Shown here piece after piece: positions 26,458 through 34,711 of a stretch of DNA of 53,496 nt (within the stretch, counting starts at the first letter, position 1; each line of letters begins with the position of its first letter). The DNA comes from CAYRFF01 sp964423575 (GTDB lineage Bacteria > Bacteroidota > Bacteroidia > Chitinophagales > Saprospiraceae), in assembly GCA_964423575.1 (NCBI GenBank), contig CAYRFF010000021.1, forward strand, positions 1 through 53,496, in the 5' to 3' direction. The notes under the pieces were generated by a model. The model saw only the letters and a program-made list of their open reading frames with translations. It had not been told where the DNA came from and searched no databases. The translations under genes and the position numbers were made by a program.

Positions 26458-27537
26458 ATGATAAGGAAGATTTACAAAGGCCTTGGAGTTACTCTGCTTG
26501 TTTTATTAGCTTTCATAAATACGGAGCTTAAGGCGCAGGAATTTCCGGGTGGAACACATATTTATGGTTTCTTAACACAGAGTCCATCTGCCAGGCAGAC
26601 TGCACTGGGTAATGCCGCAATCTCTTATGCTTTTCCTGTATCGGATGTAATGTTCTCCAATCCGGCTTTACTATCCCATAAACATAATTATTCTGCTTCT
26701 GTACAACATCAATTCCAGTTTGCCGGCATCGCAAACGGTACAGCTAGCTATGCGCAATCCCTGATCGATACAAGCTGGACCTTTGGGCTGGGGGTACAAT
26801 ATATAAACTATGGAGATTTTCGTGGTTTTGACGAATATGAAATCAATACCGGAGACTTTTCTGCCCAGGAAGTCGCTGTGCAACTGAGCGCTGCTAAGCA
26901 GATAGGACCGCGACTTCACATAGGAACCAGTCTTAAATTCATCAACTCCGGATATGAGCAATACAGCAGCACCGGGTTGGGAGTTGATATCGGCGCTCAT
27001 TATTTTATTGAAGAGCAGAATCTAGGCTTCTCATTTCTTATGAGCGATCTCTTTTTTCAGATGACTGCTTTTAACGAAAGAGAACAAGCTCCACCCGTTG
27101 ATTTTCAAATCGGGGTCAGCAAAAGACTGGACCATATACCGATGCGTTTCCAGGTAACTTACCATCACCTGAATAAATGGAAACTTCTGCAGGAAGAATC
27201 GGGTGGTAGTGCCGATCTTTTTGATCAGGGTAAAAAATCACGGCTTGATATATTTGCTAATGACTTGATGTCGCATATTGTTTTTTCTGCGGAAGTAGGA
27301 GTCGGAAAGAATGAGCCTGTATATTTACGAGTTGGATATAATCATATTGCCGGACAGATGCTCAGTGTTGATTATTATAAAGCATTCGCAGGAATCAGTG
27401 CAGGGCTTGGGCTGAATATAAAAGGAATTCGATTTGATTACGGGTATTATATTGCACACTTGGCAGGAGGAAGACATCATATTGGGCTTGCATATTCATT
27501 TGGGCGGAAGTCGGGAAAGACGGAGTTAAGAGACTAG
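26458..27537 (+). CDS. porQ: Type IX secretion system protein PorQ
   Basis: A 359-residue outer-membrane beta-barrel with a signal peptide (ending ELKAQ, about 27). The motif SPSARQTALGNAAISYAFPV and the repeated barrel strands match PorQ, which in Porphyromonas gingivalis takes part with PorU, PorV and PorZ in cargo attachment. It is a FadL/PorV-like fold. No other T9SS genes lie next to it, as is common for porQ in this phylum. It implies that the organism exports proteins by type IX secretion. Confidence 0.85.
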   Translation: MIRKIYKGLGVTLLVLLAFINTELKAQEFPGGTHIYGFLTQSPSARQTALGNAAISYAFPVSDVMFSNPALLSHKHNYSASVQHQFQFAGIANGTASYAQSLIDTSWTFGLGVQYINYGDFRGFDEYEINTGDFSAQEVAVQLSAAKQIGPRLHIGTSLKFINSGYEQYSSTGLGVDIGAHYFIEEQNLGFSFLMSDLFFQMTAFNEREQAPPVDFQIGVSKRLDHIPMRFQVTYHHLNKWKLLQEESGGSADLFDQGKKSRLDIFANDLMSHIVFSAEVGVGKNEPVYLRVGYNHIAGQMLSVDYYKAFAGISAGLGLNIKGIRFDYGYYIAHLAGGRHHIGLAYSFGRKSGKTELRD

Positions 27538-27714
27538 GATTTAGGAGTCATGGGACAGGAATCGAGAGTCAGAATGGACGAAAAGACTATTTAGAAAAGT
27601 TGAACTCACCTCCGGAAATAAAAAATAATGAGCTTCCAAATATCTGTTCACTGTTCATTTTACATTGTTCACTGAAAAGCTCATCTCTCATTTCTAGTCA
27701 CTAGTCTCTCTAAA
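27538..27714. repeat. Short intergenic region with direct and inverted repeats
   Basis: TGTTCACTG occurs at 27645-27653 and 27666-27674. ATGAGCTT (27628-27635) is inverted at 27677-27684. AGAGACTAG (27529-27537, overlapping the porQ stop) is inverted at 27701-27709. The region separates convergent genes and may act as a terminator or be a decayed small element. Confidence 0.45.
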
Positions 27715-29202
27715 CTACATCCACTTCCTCGTTCCACTCTCCAATCTATACAGCAGATAATCACGCAATTTCATTCCCGTTTCAGTAGTGATATATGGAT
27801 AAGAAATATTACCACCGGCTGTGTAAATCGTTAAGTTACAGAGTGCATTTCTATCCTGATACGGCGTTTGCGTAAGCGAAACATTCTGAATCTTGGAAAA
27901 TTCCGTAAAAGTATTAAAACTGGTTACCAGGCCACCTCGTCGGATAATATGATTTTCACTGACATTTAACGCGAGCTTTCTGTACCAAATACGGATCAGC
28001 AGATAAATAAACGGTAGCAAAAGCAGAGAAAAGACGCTTTCCCAGCCGATAAAATACCAGCCCAAAGGTATAAACACTAGTACCGGAACCAGAGCGAGAT
28101 ATAGAAACCGCCTGAAAATTACTACTTTCTCGGATTTGATGTCAATCGGGAAAAGAAACTCTGTTTCCTGTAAGGCAAAGGAGCGGAAAGTATCGATATC
28201 AGCAAATCTTACCCCGGAAATCGAAATTGATTTCTTTGCCATTTCAGTAGAAGAGATCGGCTGATGAATATCAATACTTGTAAAGTCAATTAACTTGCGA
28301 AGAGGGTTCGTCTCTTCCCGGTACATCTGTATGCGCTCTTGTTTCACAGTGTGTTCTTGCCGGTTAAACAGCCCCGCACGTACTTTCAAGTGACTGCCAT
28401 CGTAAAGAACCCTAAGGCTGAAATATTGCAAGAATGCAAGCGCGAGACTGACGATAATGCTACTGAGAACCACCGTTATGAAGAAGGCACTACCTACAAT
28501 TAAATTGACCGCAAAAAGAGATTCATAAGAATTCAGAACCTCATCGAGTAATCGCTCTCCGATGATATCGTATAGCTGCGAGAACATAACAAATACAAAT
28601 ACGATAATATACCAGGCGGATCTGAAGTGATTCTGAGTTAAGCCTACTCGTAAAGTGTCCCAAAGAGAATGTTTAATCACCAGTCTTTCTTCCGGAATTT
28701 CCGCAATGCTATCCTCTGGGTGAACCGATTTTTTCTCCTTTGGCATAAGTATACTCTGGAGTATGGCGGCTTCGTCATAAGGAAGTGCTTTAATTTGCAA
28801 TTCTTCTGCAGTATTCCCTGCTGTTTCGATAGTAAGCCCTCGGGTATTGGTCCATCGGTGCATTATCTTTTCATCAATTCGTACTACTTGTATTCTATCG
28901 AAGGGAACCGAGGTGCGAGATCTTCTGAAAATGCCCTGATTGATAATAATTTTGTTCCCTTTGACATGATAAGTATATCGCAGGTAGTTTAAGACACCTA
29001 CTGATAAGGAGAAGAAAATGGAAAGAATGGCTACAAAAACCAGATAATAATTAAACATGGAGGCAGAACTCCCGATAAAATAAACAAGTGCAAGCGGCCA
29101 GAGAAGATTGGCCAATCTCTTGAGAGAATCTCCGGCTATGAACAAAAGAGCATAGGGAGACTGCCTCTGTGCCTCAACAAATTGGTCCTTATTCTTCTTC
29201 AT
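27715..29202 (-). CDS. PH-domain (bPH2/DUF304) membrane protein, YdbT-like
   Basis: 495 residues with several membrane segments and three bPH2-like stretches, each with the pattern of a hydrophobic pair followed by a beta-rich region (for example YTYHVKGNKIIINQGIFRR and LYDGSHLKVRAGLF). It matches the architecture of Bacillus YdbT. Its start overlaps the smaller PH protein gene by 14 bases, and both follow mfd. In Bacillus the YdbS/YdbT pair affects resistance to some antimicrobial peptides; that role is only suggested here. Confidence 0.83.
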   Translation of the reverse strand: MKKNKDQFVEAQRQSPYALLFIAGDSLKRLANLLWPLALVYFIGSSASMFNYYLVFVAILSIFFSLSVGVLNYLRYTYHVKGNKIIINQGIFRRSRTSVPFDRIQVVRIDEKIMHRWTNTRGLTIETAGNTAEELQIKALPYDEAAILQSILMPKEKKSVHPEDSIAEIPEERLVIKHSLWDTLRVGLTQNHFRSAWYIIVFVFVMFSQLYDIIGERLLDEVLNSYESLFAVNLIVGSAFFITVVLSSIIVSLALAFLQYFSLRVLYDGSHLKVRAGLFNRQEHTVKQERIQMYREETNPLRKLIDFTSIDIHQPISSTEMAKKSISISGVRFADIDTFRSFALQETEFLFPIDIKSEKVVIFRRFLYLALVPVLVFIPLGWYFIGWESVFSLLLLPFIYLLIRIWYRKLALNVSENHIIRRGGLVTSFNTFTEFSKIQNVSLTQTPYQDRNALCNLTIYTAGGNISYPYITTETGMKLRDYLLYRLESGTRKWM

Positions 29203-29722
29203 CGTCTACGATTGCAGTTTCTGAAATGATGAGATCTCTCAGCGCAGTCGCTTCTTCAGGACGTAAACCGGGGATTATCAGATCACTGCCGGAGCCGCCT
29301 GCTGTGAATATTTCAAGACGCGCAAGTTCCAGTAAACTATCCAGCGGACCTTCCTTAATCTGGCAATGCTGGATTCTCGAGAGTGGAACGACAGTCTGCC
29401 GCTTCCAGAATACACCTGACTTATAGGTGATGTCCTTCTCGCGTAGCGCATAACCCTTTCGGTAAAAAGAATAATAACGAAATACGAGATTCCCGATTCC
29501 ATACAAAATTAATGCTCCCAATCCACCAAATAACAGGCCATAAGACCAGCGTAAAAATAAGGAGACAACCAGTATAAAAATGATAAACATGAAAAAGGTA
29601 GAAATCACAGAGCGTAGCATCAAGACATACTTGTATTTTGGTTGTAGTCCCTGGAACTCAATTTTTTCCAACTGTGGAATACTTTCTAAGAATATCTGAT
29701 CATTGATAAAATCTCCGTGCAT
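29189..29722 (-). CDS. PH-domain (bPH2) membrane protein, YdbS-like
   Basis: 177 residues with two membrane segments near 35-80 and a C-terminal bPH2 domain (YALREKDITYKSGVFWKRQ, VPLSRIQHCQI). It matches the small partner of YdbT-type proteins. The start is four bases after the mfd stop and the end overlaps the next gene, so the order of transcription is mfd, this gene, then the large PH protein. Confidence 0.85.
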   Translation of the reverse strand: MHGDFINDQIFLESIPQLEKIEFQGLQPKYKYVLMLRSVISTFFMFIIFILVVSLFLRWSYGLLFGGLGALILYGIGNLVFRYYSFYRKGYALREKDITYKSGVFWKRQTVVPLSRIQHCQIKEGPLDSLLELARLEIFTAGGSGSDLIIPGLRPEEATALRDLIISETAIVDDEEE

Positions 29723-29726
29723 TACA

Positions 29727-32700
29727 TCAACTTTTTACTTTTTGACTCTCCTCGTAAACATACTGAATAGATTTCAGAGCAGCCTGAATATTTAATACAT
29801 TATCTTTTACGAGGATGAGATGCGTTCTACTCTGCTTTACCTGAAACCCGTGCTGTGAATCCGATGTCGAGATGAATTGCATGATATTTTTGAAAATCGC
29901 ACTTTCATAATATGCGGATTGCGCATTCAGTACAAAGTAGCATCTCAACTTGTTGTCTTTGAATGAAAGCCTCTCAAATCCCAGGTCCAATGCCAACCAT
30001 CGCAGACGTAAACCATCAAATAAATGATGTACTTCCCGCGGTAATGGTCCGAAGCGATCTATTAAAGCTTCCGCAAATTTTGCTATGCCTTCTTCGTTTT
30101 CGATTTTATTCAACTCAGTATAAATGCTGAGACGTTCCTGCGTATTGGTAATATAGGCATCGGGAATATGCATTGCCGTGTCTACATCTATAGTTACATC
30201 GCTTATAAAGTGCTTCTGCTGTTTCAACTCTTCTTCAAAGATATCTCTGAATTCATTCTCTTTTAACTCTTGAATGGCTTCTTCCAGAATCTTTGTATAG
30301 GTCTGATATCCGATATCAGCGATGAAACCGGACTGTTCAGCTCCTAATAGATTTCCCGCACCGCGGATATCTAGATCCCGCATTGCAATGTTAAAACCAT
30401 CACCGAGCTCCGAGAATTCCTCCAGTGTACGCAGACGCTTACGCGCATCATCCGTCAATGTCGATAGAGGAGGGGCAAAGAGATAGCAATAAGCCTTTCG
30501 ATTGGAACGTCCGATCCGTCCGCGCAACTGATGCAGATCACTCAAGCCGTAATGATGAGCATTGTTGACAATCATCGTATTGGCATTGGGGATGTCGAGA
30601 CCTGTTTCAATAATATTTGTGCAAACTAACACATCAAATTCCCCATCGATGAAATCGGTCAGAGTCTTTTCCAGCAATTTGGAATCCATCTGCCCATGTG
30701 CCATTTCTATGGATAGATCCGGGCAAAGACGACGAATTAATTCGACCATTTCCGGTAGCGATTTTACGCGATTATGCACAAAGAATACCTGACCACCCCG
30801 GTTGATTTCATAGTAAATCGATTCCTTAATAAGCTCTTTGTTAAAAAGGCGGATTTCTGTATGAATTGATCGGCGATTGGGCGGTGGAGTATTCATTATG
30901 GATAAATCCCTTGCTGACATCAATGCAAATTGCAGTGTCCTGGGAATGGGCGTAGCTGTCATTGTCAGTGTATCTACACTTACCTTGACATTGCGTAATT
31001 TTTCCTTAGCCGATACGCCAAATTTCTGCTCCTCATCAATAACGAGAAGTCCTAAATCCTTGAACTTTATATTCTTATTCAGAAGTGCATGCGTACCTAT
31101 GATGATGTCGATTTCGCCATCTTCAAGTTGCTTGTATATCTTATTCTTTTCGGCAGAAGTACGGAAGCGATTGATATAGTCTATCGTCGGCCCAAATTCC
31201 TTGAGACGCTCATGAAAAGTCCTGTAATGCTGTAATGCAAGAATTGTCGTGGGCACGAGTATCGCAACTTGCTTCCCGCCCAGAACTGCTTTAAAGGCAG
31301 CACGTACAGCAACTTCCGTCTTCCCAAATCCTGCATCCCCGCATATTAGTCTATCCATCGGATGCATCAGTTGCATATCTGCTTTCACAGCTTCTGTGGC
31401 TTTTAGCTGATCCGGAGTATCTTCATAAATGAAGGAAGCTTCGAGTTCGTTCTGCAGATATCCATCCTTGGGAAAGGCAAAGCCTTCTGATACTCGACGC
31501 TTAGCATATAATTTAATCAGGTCGCCTGCTATTTCCTTGACCTTTTTCTTAGTCTTATTCTTTAATTTTTTCCAGGTATCAGAACCGAGTTTACTCACCT
31601 GAGGTTCCTTACCATCTTTTCCTACATACTTGGAGATTTTATGCAGGGAATGAATCGAGACATAAAGTATGTCTGAGTTCTTGTAGATTAAACGGACGGA
31701 TTCCTGGACTTGACCGTTAATGTCGATTTTCTCCAGTCCGGAAAACTTCCCGATACCGTGATCGATATGTGTCACAAAGTCGCCGGGTTGCAATTCCCGC
31801 AGCATCTTGAGCGATAGTGCTTTTTCCTTGGAGAAACCACGCTGCAGTGAGTATCTGTGAAAACGCTGAAATATCTGATGGTCGGTATAAAAAGCCTGCT
31901 TTGTTCCCTTGTCGGTGAACCCTTCGTGAATCGAGGTGTAAATAGGAATAAAGCTAACATCTGCCTTTAGATCTTCAAATATTGCAAAGATTCGCTCTAT
32001 CTGTTTTTTATTTTCTGTGAAAATGTAATTCTGAATTCCCGCGGCAGTATTTTCTTGCAGGTTTTGAATAAGCAGATTAAAGTTTTTATTGAATGACGGT
32101 TGTGGTATTGCACGACAATCGATGTTCATTGCCTCCTCCGATGAAAGTTGTGCATGGCGGAGGAAAACCAGGGCAAAGTCATTTAATTCTTCAATAAATT
32201 CAGGAATAGAAACGACGGCATTTTCCTTGAGTATTTCCTCCAGTTCCGGTTCCATCCCTATCTTAGGTGCTTTGACCTGACGATGAAATCCTTCCGAGCA
32301 TTTCTGGAGATTATCCTTGAGTGAAACCGGGTCGGACAGCCATATTAAATCTTCACTATCCAATAACCTGAGGATAGACATTTTATCGTCTTCGCGGAAA
32401 TGCGTATTGACATTGGGTACAATAGCCAGCTCTGAAATATTCCTCCTGGACAATTGTGTCATTGGATCAAATGTCCTTATACTTTCGATTTCTACATCAA
32501 ATAACTCAATCCGGTAGGGCCATGAATGCCCAAAACTGAATATATCTATAATTCCCCCTCTGATTGCATATTGCCCCGGCTCATAGACAAAGTCTTCCCG
32601 TGAAAAGCCATATTCAAAGAGGGTTTCCACAAGAAAATCCAGATCGATTTCTTCGCCTTTTATAATCTTGATACGGTTGGCCTCAATTGCCTCGGGGTTT

Positions 32701-33143
32701 ACAATTTTCTCGTAAACTGCTTCCGGATATGTAATGATAATTTCCTTATGCTTTTTCTTTCTGCTGATACGGGATATAGTCTCAGTCCTATGGAGAATTC
32801 CATTTTGATCCAGAGTTGTATAGTTTCCCGGTGCTTTAAAAGAATCCGGAAAGAAAAATATATGGTCGTCTCCGCTGATGTTTTCCAGCGTATTATACAG
32901 ATAGGCAGCTTCCTCCTTATCCGTCGCAATAAACATCTGCCGATTGCCCGGCTCCTCCTGCAGTCCCGACATAAGAAAAGCAAGCTGCGAGCCAGCCCTG
33001 TTTTCCAGGTTGATGTGCAAGGGCCTTTTATCTGTTAAACTCGCCTGAATTTCCCGGATAACAGGAGATTTGTCAATAAAATTCTGTAAAAGTCTTTGAA
33101 GTTCGTTCACGCTTATCTCTTCTTCTTTCTTCTCAACGTTCAA
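29727..33143 (-). CDS. mfd: Transcription-repair coupling factor Mfd
   Basis: A 1138-residue DNA translocase that removes stalled RNA polymerase and recruits UvrA. The N-terminal UvrB-like module spans about 40-240. The RNA-polymerase-interacting domain is near 450-500 (GDFVTHIDHGIGKF). Walker A is GDAGFGKT at 602-609, DEEQ is at 703-706 and TMTATPIPRT follows. Helicase motifs V and VI (ETGLDIPNANT, QLRGRIGRS) and a C-terminal TRCF domain complete the protein. It is the first gene of an operon with two PH-domain proteins. Confidence 0.97.
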   Translation of the reverse strand: MNVEKKEEEISVNELQRLLQNFIDKSPVIREIQASLTDKRPLHINLENRAGSQLAFLMSGLQEEPGNRQMFIATDKEEAAYLYNTLENISGDDHIFFFPDSFKAPGNYTTLDQNGILHRTETISRISRKKKHKEIIITYPEAVYEKIVNPEAIEANRIKIIKGEEIDLDFLVETLFEYGFSREDFVYEPGQYAIRGGIIDIFSFGHSWPYRIELFDVEIESIRTFDPMTQLSRRNISELAIVPNVNTHFREDDKMSILRLLDSEDLIWLSDPVSLKDNLQKCSEGFHRQVKAPKIGMEPELEEILKENAVVSIPEFIEELNDFALVFLRHAQLSSEEAMNIDCRAIPQPSFNKNFNLLIQNLQENTAAGIQNYIFTENKKQIERIFAIFEDLKADVSFIPIYTSIHEGFTDKGTKQAFYTDHQIFQRFHRYSLQRGFSKEKALSLKMLRELQPGDFVTHIDHGIGKFSGLEKIDINGQVQESVRLIYKNSDILYVSIHSLHKISKYVGKDGKEPQVSKLGSDTWKKLKNKTKKKVKEIAGDLIKLYAKRRVSEGFAFPKDGYLQNELEASFIYEDTPDQLKATEAVKADMQLMHPMDRLICGDAGFGKTEVAVRAAFKAVLGGKQVAILVPTTILALQHYRTFHERLKEFGPTIDYINRFRTSAEKNKIYKQLEDGEIDIIIGTHALLNKNIKFKDLGLLVIDEEQKFGVSAKEKLRNVKVSVDTLTMTATPIPRTLQFALMSARDLSIMNTPPPNRRSIHTEIRLFNKELIKESIYYEINRGGQVFFVHNRVKSLPEMVELIRRLCPDLSIEMAHGQMDSKLLEKTLTDFIDGEFDVLVCTNIIETGLDIPNANTMIVNNAHHYGLSDLHQLRGRIGRSNRKAYCYLFAPPLSTLTDDARKRLRTLEEFSELGDGFNIAMRDLDIRGAGNLLGAEQSGFIADIGYQTYTKILEEAIQELKENEFRDIFEEELKQQKHFISDVTIDVDTAMHIPDAYITNTQERLSIYTELNKIENEEGIAKFAEALIDRFGPLPREVHHLFDGLRLRWLALDLGFERLSFKDNKLRCYFVLNAQSAYYESAIFKNIMQFISTSDSQHGFQVKQSRTHLILVKDNVLNIQAALKSIQYVYEESQKVKS

Positions 33144-33168
33144 AAGCCTTTAATCGTTGAATAGCCTG

Positions 33169-33199
33169 CAAAAGTATTGAAAAACTGATGCCTTTCCAA
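33169..33199 (-). promoter_or_regulatory. Promoter of the mfd operon
   Basis: On the minus strand TTG (33199-33197) is followed after 20 bases by TACTTTTG (33176-33169), fitting the TTG/TAnnTTTG consensus, 25 bases before the mfd start. Confidence 0.6.
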
Positions 33200-33276
33200 G
33201 TTCCTTATAGCAGAGGTCTAAATTATTTTATAGATTAGCCTTTCGGCAAATGTCATTAAACTTGTAATCATAGGCA

Positions 33277-34140
33277 ATGGAACTTAAAGAACGAATATAC
33301 CCTGCGAAGGTTTTGCTCTTTGGCGAATATACCGTCACCACCGGAGGCAGTGCATTAGCTGTTCCTTATTCCCACTTTAATGCCCGATGGGCTGATGACG
33401 ACAGGAATTATTACTTGCTGGAAGAGTTTTATGATTTTCTTATTGATCAGCAATTTTCTTTCCTTGATTACAGACTTTTGCAACAGCTTAAAGAGTCCGG
33501 ATGCGGTCTTGAATGTGATATCCCTATCGGTTATGGCCTTGGCTCTTCCGGTGCTATAACGGCAGCAATTTATGATAACATTTGCGTAAGCTATCAAAAC
33601 AAAAGTCTTGATCAGCTACGGCATGAACTCGCGCTGATGGAAAATTTCTATCATGGTGCCGGGTCGGGTACTGATCCGCTTGTGGCTTTGAAAAATAAAG
33701 CAATATTGATAGGGGAAACTGGAATGAAAGAGCTGGACGGGGAAGTGAAGATGCCGGATGGCAAATGGAAATTATTTCTGTATGATAGTGGCATCGCCCG
33801 GGCTAGTCGCTCCTTTATAAATGATTACGCCAAGTGGGCAACCGAGGAGAAATTTGTGAAGGAATTTATAGAACCGGTACAGCAAAGCGTCGAAGAGATA
33901 ATCAGAGTTTTCCCGGAAGGAGAGGAGGCAATTGTTGAAAATTTTGCACGTATATCGCAGCTTCAATACGACTTCATGCAGCCTATGATAATAGAATCAC
34001 TCAAGCCATACTGGGAAACAGGGCTTAAGAATGCAGAATATTATTTTAAGCTATGTGGAGCCGGTGGAGGTGGCATGTATCTCGTACTTGGCAAGGAAGA
34101 ATTCCTGTCTGATTTCAACGACAGACTTATCCCGTTATAA
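33277..34140 (+). CDS. GHMP kinase, mevalonate-kinase-like
   Basis: 287 residues. It starts with the GHMP pattern PAKVLLFGEYTVTTGG and has the ATP loop PIGYGLGSSGA (83-93), GAGSGTDP (127-134) and the C-terminal CGAGGGGMYLV glycine loop. It most resembles the mevalonate kinase or phosphomevalonate kinase branch. That would point to an isoprenoid mevalonate route, used by some Bacteroidota instead of MEP. No other pathway genes are adjacent, so the substrate is unproven. Its last 14 bases overlap the convergent methyltransferase gene. Confidence 0.82.
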   Translation: MELKERIYPAKVLLFGEYTVTTGGSALAVPYSHFNARWADDDRNYYLLEEFYDFLIDQQFSFLDYRLLQQLKESGCGLECDIPIGYGLGSSGAITAAIYDNICVSYQNKSLDQLRHELALMENFYHGAGSGTDPLVALKNKAILIGETGMKELDGEVKMPDGKWKLFLYDSGIARASRSFINDYAKWATEEKFVKEFIEPVQQSVEEIIRVFPEGEEAIVENFARISQLQYDFMQPMIIESLKPYWETGLKNAEYYFKLCGAGGGGMYLVLGKEEFLSDFNDRLIPL

Positions 34141-34702
34141 GGTGTTCTGCGTCTTTTCTACTTACCAGGACAAATGCCGGTGGAAGATTCAGAAACACAA
34201 ATTTGATATCCAGATTTCCAAAGATCTTCTTGTACATCTTCCTCGTTAACAGTGAATAGTGCACCTGGATAAATGGTGAATCCAGCTTCATCTGTTCACG
34301 GCAACTTTCAATGATATGATAACTTTCTTTCTCAGGTACTACTACAAATGGGATAGCAGAAACGACACCATCCAGCTCGCTGAAATTATGTTCTTTGAGA
34401 TAATACGCAATCTTATCAGCTGAATCCTCAATGACAATCAATCTGTCATCATCTATAGCGCGTAAGCCCGTACAGAATTCAGGATTTACTTCAAAGGACA
34501 TCAACTTGGCGTCTGGCGCCATATTCTTGAGGATAAATCGGGTTATTACACCATCACCGGCACCCAGTTCAACGATGAACTTTGCCTCTTTGTAATTGAT
34601 TTGATCCGCCATTTTCTGAGACAGAAAACGTGAACTTCGGGTAAGTGTACCTACTGTTCTCAGATTCTTAATGCTCTCTTTAAAAAAATCCAACCTATTC
34701 AT
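34127..34702 (-). CDS. Class I SAM-dependent methyltransferase, PmtA-like
   Basis: 191 residues. The N-terminus FFKESIKNLRTVGTLTRSSR and the SAM loop VELGAGDGVITR (about 44-55) match phospholipid N-methyltransferase (PmtA) and related rRNA-dimethylase-fold enzymes. SAIPFVVVP sits at the position of the catalytic NLPY/IP motif. It may methylate phosphatidylethanolamine, but many homologues are uncharacterised. It is the last gene of the E2-OmpA-methyltransferase unit. Confidence 0.8.
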   Translation of the reverse strand: MNRLDFFKESIKNLRTVGTLTRSSRFLSQKMADQINYKEAKFIVELGAGDGVITRFILKNMAPDAKLMSFEVNPEFCTGLRAIDDDRLIVIEDSADKIAYYLKEHNFSELDGVVSAIPFVVVPEKESYHIIESCREQMKLDSPFIQVHYSLLTRKMYKKIFGNLDIKFVFLNLPPAFVLVSRKDAEHLITG

Positions 34703-34711
34703 ATTGCTACT

